Source: Norana najaformis (lineage: Eukaryota; Annelida; Clitellata; Crassiclitellata; Hormogastridae). From it: a stretch of 64,000 nt of DNA. The stretch spans positions 9,855,720-9,919,719 of the forward strand of contig OZ029927.1 in NCBI GenBank assembly GCA_964023275.1, read 5' to 3'. The notes under the pieces are model-generated. The model was not told the DNA's origin. It worked only from the letters and a program-made list of their open reading frames with translations, and made no database searches. The position numbers and the translations under genes are program-made. This document shows positions 57,839 through 64,000 of the stretch, in pieces; the stretch's first letter is position 1, and every line of letters starts with the position of its first letter.

Positions 57839-60800
57839 ATGGTAGTTTTCAAATTATTTTTTCCTTGTCTGAAATGAACTTTATTATTTTTGGAAACATT
57901 TTATATAAAAAATTATGTGATGTTTTTACGTTGATGATCTTGGATAAGATTTATGCGGTAGAGAGTCGCGTTGCTTGTTGTGTGTAAGATGTATCTGTAA
58001 AACCTTGTGGAATATGGGGTGAATGGTAGAATCGACCAGGCAAATGGTAGAATTAAACTGGCGAACGGTGGTAAAATTTATTGCAAGCGATCGGGATTTT
58101 TAGCGCTATCGAAAAGTCTATTACAGAACATGACTGGCTAAATATATAATCTACATTTCTACTAGTGTTGAGTTTTCATTTTTCTTAATAATAGCAAATC
58201 AATAAAAAAAACTACATGCTCATGTCAGTTCATGTATCTCTTTTTCTGAATCTTATAATCTTCTTTCAGAGTTTTGTTAAAGTTGTCAAGAATAAGGCGT
58301 ACTTCAAACGGTACCAGGTGAAATACAGGAGGCGACGAGGTATGTATATTTATGATAATTTTGTATATTGTGCTGAAATCCACATGAAAGTCTAAACGAC
58401 ATTATCTTTGAAATAGTATTCAGTGATATGTCTTTTAATCCAGTACAGAAAAATGCTCAGCCTTGCAGTCATAGCCCAAATTTTGTACACTCAAGAACCT
58501 TGTTATTATGGATTTTTGCCATATGATGGTGTGGTGAATGTGCTGAGAAGAGAATTTTAGAACCTCTCCATTTAATATGATGTGGGCATACTTTTAGTAT
58601 CAGGGACCGCTCTGTTTTGGCCGTTGCTTGTCGGCGTCGCCCTCCGCAGCGACGTTAATTATAGGTCGTCGATTGAAACAAATGAACTTGGATTCAAATG
58701 CCTGCGGTGAAATAAGGGTTAGGGTTACAGTTAGGGTTAGTTCAGATTTGTAAATATTGAATAATGCTTAACCTATTTTTTGCAAATAATGTTTAGCTTG
58801 AACAGATTCATCTTAGCGACAACTAACTTAATGGCTGAAATAATGGCATAATAGATAAGGCACTTGACAGGTTGCTGCCATTGTAAAGCATCATTCTGGA
58901 TGATTGTTAAAATGGTGTGGTTGTGTTTTTGGTCCACAGCCTATACTTTAAATTGCATTGAAAAAAATTGATGTTCATTATTGAATTTGAATCAGTTGAT
59001 TTGTATAGGCTTGAACGAATTACTGAAGTCAGTTGGGTTTGATTTTCAGAGGGTAAAACCGATTACTATGCTCGCAAGAGGCTCGTTGTCCAAGACAAGA
59101 ACAAGTACAATACACCCAAGTACCGAATGATAGTACGCTTTACCAACAAGGACATCATTTGCCAGGTTTCGTAAGAGGATCACTTCTATAATAAACAATA
59201 TACCAACTCTGCCAGATCTTTGCTTTTTAATGCGGCCAGTGATGATGGCATGTCATGCACCACTCTGAACATTTTGTTGATATGACAAACCTGAGGCCAC
59301 ACAAATTTTCGTTAACCTGTTAGCTTAACGTTTACGGTTGCAATATGAGTAAAATTAAAAAGTTTAGAATGTAGTGGTCTGGTTTGCAACCTAGCTTACC
59401 ACATCCTGTGGCATTTGCCTGTTTTATGTAGTGGCCATTGATTGATGCCTTGAGCTTTGTTACATTGGGACTATAGAAGATTGGATTAGATTCAAGTGTC
59501 CAGCACTGTAAACAAGGTTTGTCCTTATTTATACATAGTACTGTATTAGATGATAAGTGAAGAATCCCATATCCCACATGTGAGACGTAGGAGAGCCGCT
59601 TATCTCCTTTTCTTGGCTCTTGAGCTGGTAGTGAACAATTCCCAGTGTCCTGAACACAAGGCCAGTGCAATGCAGGACTTGCTGTTTACTTCTCACCTTA
59701 CACCGGTACCAAATTAGACTGCTTGGTGGCAGAGGCACGGTGTGCACCAACAACTTTCCCAGGGTCATTACATGGAATTGAACCCGCAACTACGTGATTG
59801 CTGACCAAACGCATTTCCAACAGACCGTCATGCTGGTGAGGGTGTTGTGAAATTCAGATAAACACCCACTACTTGGTTTTGATTGCTTTTAATGTCTCTA
59901 CAGAATTACCGTTTCAGCTTCATTGAATGATGTAAAACTGTCGATGTATCTGTGTGTAGATAGCGTATGCCAGAATCGAGGGTGACATTGTTGTGTGTGC
60001 TGCTTACTCACATGAGTTGCCCAAGTATGGCATCAAGGTCGGGCTGACAAACTACGCCGCTGCTTATTGCACAGGACTTTTGCTTGGACGCAGGGTAAGA
60101 CTAATGAAATCTTTTTTTCATAACATAAAATAGTAGTGCTTGTTTGGCACAAATTGATTTGTATGTAATATGTCATACACGCATAAACTCATATTATTTA
60201 TTTATTTTATTACATATATTTACACAATAACAGTTGTAAATCAACACCATTCTGTTATTTCATAGTTTGTAGTTTCTTTTTTAATTTTTTGTTTTTGATT
60301 TTTGGTTTAAGTACTTGTAAGAGAAGTGTTTTTTAAAATGACATATTTGTTTACATGTGAGACATTAGCATTTTAGAATAGTTTAACATTGTTCCCAGTC
60401 AGATATTGGTCTTGAACATCTGTTTGCTGGTGTTTCGAGAACACTGTGTTGGGGAAAATTAACATGCATTGAAACGAACAACATAAAATGTATGTTTTTA
60501 TGCTGTTAAGTGTTGCATTACAAATATGAGGTCCTTAATTGTGATTGAATTTTTTCCTATGTCTTGGAACCAGCTGCATGATGTGAAAATATTTATGTTT
60601 TAGTAAATCAATCTTTTCTTAGATTTAGAGTTTCAAGTAGTGTCTGGGTTGTGTTTCAGATTCTAAAGAAATTCAACTTGGACGGGATCTATGCCGGGGT
60701 GGAAAACGTGACTGGTGAGGAGTACCATGCGGAATCTATAGACGGCCAGCCAGGTGCATTCCGCTGCTACTTGGACGTCGGTCTTGCGCGAACAACAACT

Positions 60801-63403
60801 GGTGCAAGAGTTTTTGGTGCCCTGAAGGGTGCTGCTGATGCTGGACTGGAAATACCCCACAGGTACTGCCATACTTCAAGAGCACAGGTGGTTTTGCTGT
60901 TTACGACTTTGGTTGGGAATTGCTTTTGTAGGAGTCTTGTAAATATCTGATGCTTTAAAATTCAGTGCATAGCAACAGCAGCAAATGGTTAGTGGCATTT
61001 ATTTAAGCCATTTGTCTTAGTTGTAATTGTGGTAGTTAAACCAAACATTGTTGTGGTAATAGTGACCTGTGATGACATTTTGTCATGCACCACTCTGAAT
61101 ATTTTGTGGATATGACTTCCTGAGGTCTTATTTAAATTTTATTAAACTAACAGCTGCTTTTGTGTATATTCTGTTTGCTTGTACATTTGGTAAAAATAAA
61201 AATCATAAAATTGTAATTACAAATGTAAAAGTAAAGTTGCATAATTGATAGTTACTATTCAGCGTGGGCTACTAACGGATTCCAAAAGTTTATAATGCAT
61301 TTTTATATCGCCTTTTAATGTTTTTATCTTTGATAATTTTTTTAAAAATCAACCATTATTAATATACACTTGGTGATACATTTATAAACAGCGATTGGTA
61401 GTAAATTGACCATTGATGACATTTGTCATGCACCACTCTGAATATTTTGTGGATATGACTTAACTGAGGTCTCATCCTCCTAATAAGAATCAGAAATGAT
61501 TTTCTCAGGTTGTTTTCTGTTTTTGCATCCATTTAGTTTCCGGTTACAGTGTTCAATAGTCTTCTTTCATTTATGAAGAACTAAGTGTTTTATATAATTC
61601 TGCTTGTGAATTGTCTTGAATTTTATGATTGCTTTCTAAGTCATGCGATAAAAATGCAATAATGGTTCTATTCTGTAAACACATACTTTTGAGTAGATTA
61701 TGTTCTGTTAACCAGTTTGGCTATGGTTTGTTGAAATTTTTTGTGATGCATCACTCCAAACATTGTCATTGCCATAGCTCATCTTATTAATCAAACCATC
61801 AGTGTTAGCAATGCACTACTAATTAATAAGCAAAGGTATCTAAAAACCTCAAGGTGATGATAGGTTTATCGAACTGTAAGCATATTGCCAGTATTATCAG
61901 GAATTTTGATACACTCAAATAATGTACTCAAGACTTCAGACCACTTGAGGCATTATTTTCATTAATAATTGTTGCTATTCAAATCTTTTGTTAACATTTT
62001 AAGTGAGTTTGATGTTTGCATTAATAGCAACAAACGCTTCCCAGGTTACGAAAGTGAAGATGGTAAATTCGATGCCGAGATTCATCGTAAGCACATCTTT
62101 GGCCAGCATGTTGCTGATTACATGAAACTGTTGGAGCATGATGATGAGGAGAGCTACAAGAGGCAGTTCTCCAAATACATTTCTCTCAATGTTAAATCAG
62201 ATAATGTGAGTTCTCACTGCTCTGCTTTGGTGCTATGATTTGCTAAACTTTGAGAAATTAACTGTTGTTTCGAATGGATTCCTCGTGCATTAATTCGATG
62301 TTCTGAAGATGCCTTGGCTGTACTAGTTACAGCCTTGCTTTAACTTTGTGACAGAGGCTTGCCTGCAGACAGCTTGCCAGTGGTCATTAAGGATGTAGTT
62401 TATACTATTTGATGTAATTTATAGTAATTTTACTGTTTTGAGCAACAAACTTGCAGTATTACTAATATGAACATAAAGAAGGTTGTATATTATATCATTC
62501 TTTTTAGTTAAGCTCTGATTTGTGTGAAACAAGGTTTGGATGTTGTGTTAAGATTGAGGAAATGTACAAGAAAGCGCATGCTGCAATTCGTGAGAATCCA
62601 GAATATGTGCCAGTGGAGAAGAAGACAGCACAAGGAAAGCCGAAGAGGTATATTATGTTAATTAATTAATTAATTAATACCATGTAAATAAGGATAGGAT
62701 AGCTTGGAGTGTTCAGGTTTCAGTCTTGAGTGAAAGGCAGCAGGAGAGAGGGCAAGCAGGGTGCTCGTGTTGTCTGGTGAGAAAGGGGAATTCAATTTGG
62801 CTAAGTCTTGGGACTAGCATGACCAAATTGTATTAACCAAATTTTGTTTTAAGCATTTTTTTCTCAATTCCAGCTTTTAAATTTTGAACATAAGCATTTA
62901 GTGTAAACACAACATTGAGTCTAGCACACATACACACATTCAAGCAAACTACGCAAAAACAGCACAAATTCATATAATTCTGTGTAGTAATTAATTTTAA
63001 AAAATAATAAAAAAAACATAACTCCCAGTGTCATTACATTTTGCGCTGATTTGTATGTAAACAAATCTTGTCTACCATAACCAGAAGTCGTCTCCTATTT
63101 GCTGCTGGATGAGTGGAAATGTTTTTGTAATGCATTTTCAATTGCAGGACCGAATGGTTGTTTTAAGCGATGTTATTGTGCTGTCAGTTTCATGGTATTG
63201 GAACAGATGTGCATTTAAAACCACTGATGCTGGAATGGTGTTCTTTTTGTGTTTACCAGTGTTTTTTTATGTCAAGTATTTCGACTGTGTCGTTTTTCAG
63301 ATACAATCGTAGGCCACTGTCTCTGGAACAGCGCAAGGACCGTGTGCGCCAGAGAAAGGCAGCCTTTCTGAAGAAGGTGGAAGAGGAGAAGGCAGCCGAA
63401 TAA
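57839..63403 (+). CDS. RPL5: 60S ribosomal protein L5 (uL18), 8 coding exons, complete
   Basis: uL18 binds 5S rRNA and, with uL5, forms the 5S RNP of the large-subunit central protuberance. Exons: 57839-57841 (ATG only), 58270-58339, 59050-59165, 59960-60094, 60660-60862, 62028-62205, 62553-62647, 63301-63403. The total is 903 nt, 300 residues (human 297), and all phases fit. Blocks in order: [106 protein letters not shown] and [17 protein letters not shown], then a basic C-terminal tail. The position of intron 1 close to the ATG is typical of animal RPL5. Introns 3 and 5 host box C/D snoRNAs. An AATAAA overlaps the stop codon. Confidence 0.97.
58708..58742. repeat. Telomere-like TTAGGG repeats
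   Basis: AAGGGTTAGGGTTACAGTTA followed by GGGTTAG: three to four interrupted TTAGGG-type units in RPL5 intron 2. Confidence 0.8.
59231..59300 (+). ncRNA. Box C/D snoRNA, copy 1 (U32/snR40-like 18S guide), RPL5 intron 3
   Basis: C box GTGATGA (59239-59245) and D box CTGA (59291-59294) are brought together by a terminal stem (TGCGGCC with GGCCACA, one mismatch). An internal D' box CTGA (59265-59268) follows the guide GTCATGCACCACT (59252-59264). That guide pairs over 13 bases, allowing two G-U pairs, with the conserved 18S rRNA sequence GGUGGUGCAUGGC. The fifth position upstream of D' selects the G corresponding to human 18S Gm1328. The host is intronic, as is usual for animal snoRNAs. Confidence 0.85.
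59565..59835 (-). mobile_element. tRNA-derived SINE, family B
   Basis: Minus-strand head AATGCGTTTGGTCAGCAATC and GTTGCGGGTTCAATTCCATG. The body is shared with 1795-2060. It lies in RPL5 intron 3, downstream of snoRNA copy 1. Confidence 0.7.
61060..61131 (+). ncRNA. Box C/D snoRNA, copy 2 (same 18S guide), RPL5 intron 5
   Basis: C box GTGATGA (61069-61075), D' CTGA (61095-61098), D box CTGA (61120-61123). The terminal stem starts with GACC (61064-61067) and GGTC (61124-61127). The guide before D' is identical to copy 1 (GTCATGCACCACT), as is most of the D'-C' interval (TATTTTGTGGATATGAC). The bases before the D box differ between copies, so only the D' guide looks conserved. Confidence 0.85.
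61403..61475 (+). ncRNA. Box C/D snoRNA, copy 3 (same 18S guide), RPL5 intron 5
   Basis: C box TTGATGA (61413-61419), D' CTGA (61438-61441), D box CTGA (61464-61467). The GACC/GGTC terminal stem is kept. The guide GTCATGCACCACT is identical to copies 1 and 2. It lies about 270 bases downstream of copy 2 in the same intron, consistent with tandem duplication. Confidence 0.83.
61740..61785 (+). pseudogene. Decayed fourth snoRNA copy
   Basis: GTGATG, then CATCACTCC-AAACATTGTCAT and CATAGCTCAT, recall copies 1-3 (CACCACTCTGAACATTTTG). The guide has lost several bases, D' is changed to CCAA, and no terminal D box or stem is seen. It is probably a relic. Confidence 0.4.
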
Positions 63404-63404
63404 A
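63399..63404 (+). terminator. Candidate RPL5 polyadenylation signal overlapping the stop codon
   Basis: AATAAA is formed by the last codon GAA and the stop TAA plus the next base. No other AATAAA follows before the repeat-rich flank at 63.6 kb. If used, the 3' UTR would be only about 15-30 bases. Confidence 0.35.
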
Positions 63405-63609
63405 ATGAGTCTGCCCTGTTTCTTGAACAGAAATTGGGTCACTGGAAAAATCTACCAGTTGTTATTCACTGTACTGTTACTTGTAAATGCATTTGCATAA
63501 TGAGATCATTTAATAAGTAACAGTGCAAATAGGACACGACCTACATTGAAGTAAAGCTCCCATTTCTCCTACATTCCCCTAATGGAACGTATGGGAGATG
63601 CTGCTTGGG

Positions 63610-63850
63610 GTGGTCCGTAAAAGGCGTCTGCAAAGAGGGAGGGAGGGTTCATGCAGATGTGGACAAGGGGAGGGGTTATGGCCTATGCGGACGTCCGCAT
63701 ATGAATTTTGTACATGTGCATAGCTTTTAGTACATGCCCAATGCGGACGTTCACGTCTAAATTTGCTACATGCAGTTCTTTAAGGGGAATTTGAAGCCTG
63801 TGTCTTAAACACGAACTTCAGTCAGACGTCAGATTTTTTGTAGTTAGTTC
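63610..63850. repeat. G-rich dispersed repeat with TGCGGACGTCCGCA palindrome, second copy
   Basis: GAGGGAGGGAGGGTTCATGC, a palindrome near 63687 and AACTTCAGTCAGACGTCAGA match the 26.6 kb copy. The last 150 bases of the window show no feature. Confidence 0.6.
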
Positions 63851-64000
63851 CAATATTTAACGACATCTTATGGCATCAAAGGCCGTTGACGTCGCCCTCC
63901 TCCTTTATACAGGCTTGGGACTGGCACTACCCCCAAACAAGGCAGCGGCGGGGTTTCGCAAATTTTGTTGGACGGGAGGGGGTACTTAAGCGCAATTCTC

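Noticed and set aside
61740..61785. Fourth functional snoRNA
   Set aside because: Guide and D boxes are damaged and no terminal stem is seen, so it is listed only as a relic.
1..64000. CRISPR arrays, bacterial operons or a virus-derived system
   Set aside because: Spliced metazoan genes dominate. The tandem repeats have no spacer structure, and no viral structural or replication gene is recognisable.

Overview
This is an AT-rich stretch of an animal nuclear genome. Four conserved, intron-rich metazoan genes can be rebuilt exon by exon, and the space between and inside them is packed with tRNA-derived SINEs, non-LTR retrotransposon 3' ends, DNA-transposon relics and microsatellites. The repeat style and protein divergence suggest a marine invertebrate. 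I cannot fix the phylum from the sequence alone.

Left part, minus strand. Positions 778-7253 hold the first six coding exons of an ABCA2-like lipid ABC transporter, which runs off the left edge. A repeat-rich gap follows. Positions 10991-25389 hold all 17 coding exons of the condensin kleisin NCAPH (741 residues). Every exon phase fits, but three of its 16 introns appear to start with GC instead of GT.

Middle, 25.4-41.3 kb. This is mostly transposable-element sequence. It contains a membrane-anchored orphan reading frame (minus, 30604-31047), a 3' fragment of an uncharacterised multicopy family (32159-32539), a glycosyltransferase-92-like reading frame split by a hAT-type element with a perfect 8-bp target duplication (36861-38763), and an inverted copy of two exons from the neighbouring PLEKHA gene (about 35.0-35.65 kb).

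Right part, plus strand. Positions 41361-50603 hold an 11-exon PLEKHA1/TAPP-like adaptor (313 residues, two PH domains, C-terminal class I PDZ ligand). Positions 57839-63403 hold the complete RPL5 (uL18) gene in 8 exons (300 residues) with a candidate 5' TOP start. RPL5 introns 3 and 5 contain three related box C/D snoRNAs whose D' guide matches the 18S rRNA stretch methylated by the U32/snR40 family; a fourth copy is decayed.

The four genes are unrelated housekeeping or signalling genes (lipid transport, chromosome condensation, PI(3,4)P2 signalling, translation) and do not form a functional cluster. The most unusual features are the multiplied snoRNAs, the GC-AG introns, a minisatellite that has copied a splice acceptor, and the hAT-split glycosyltransferase-like gene.
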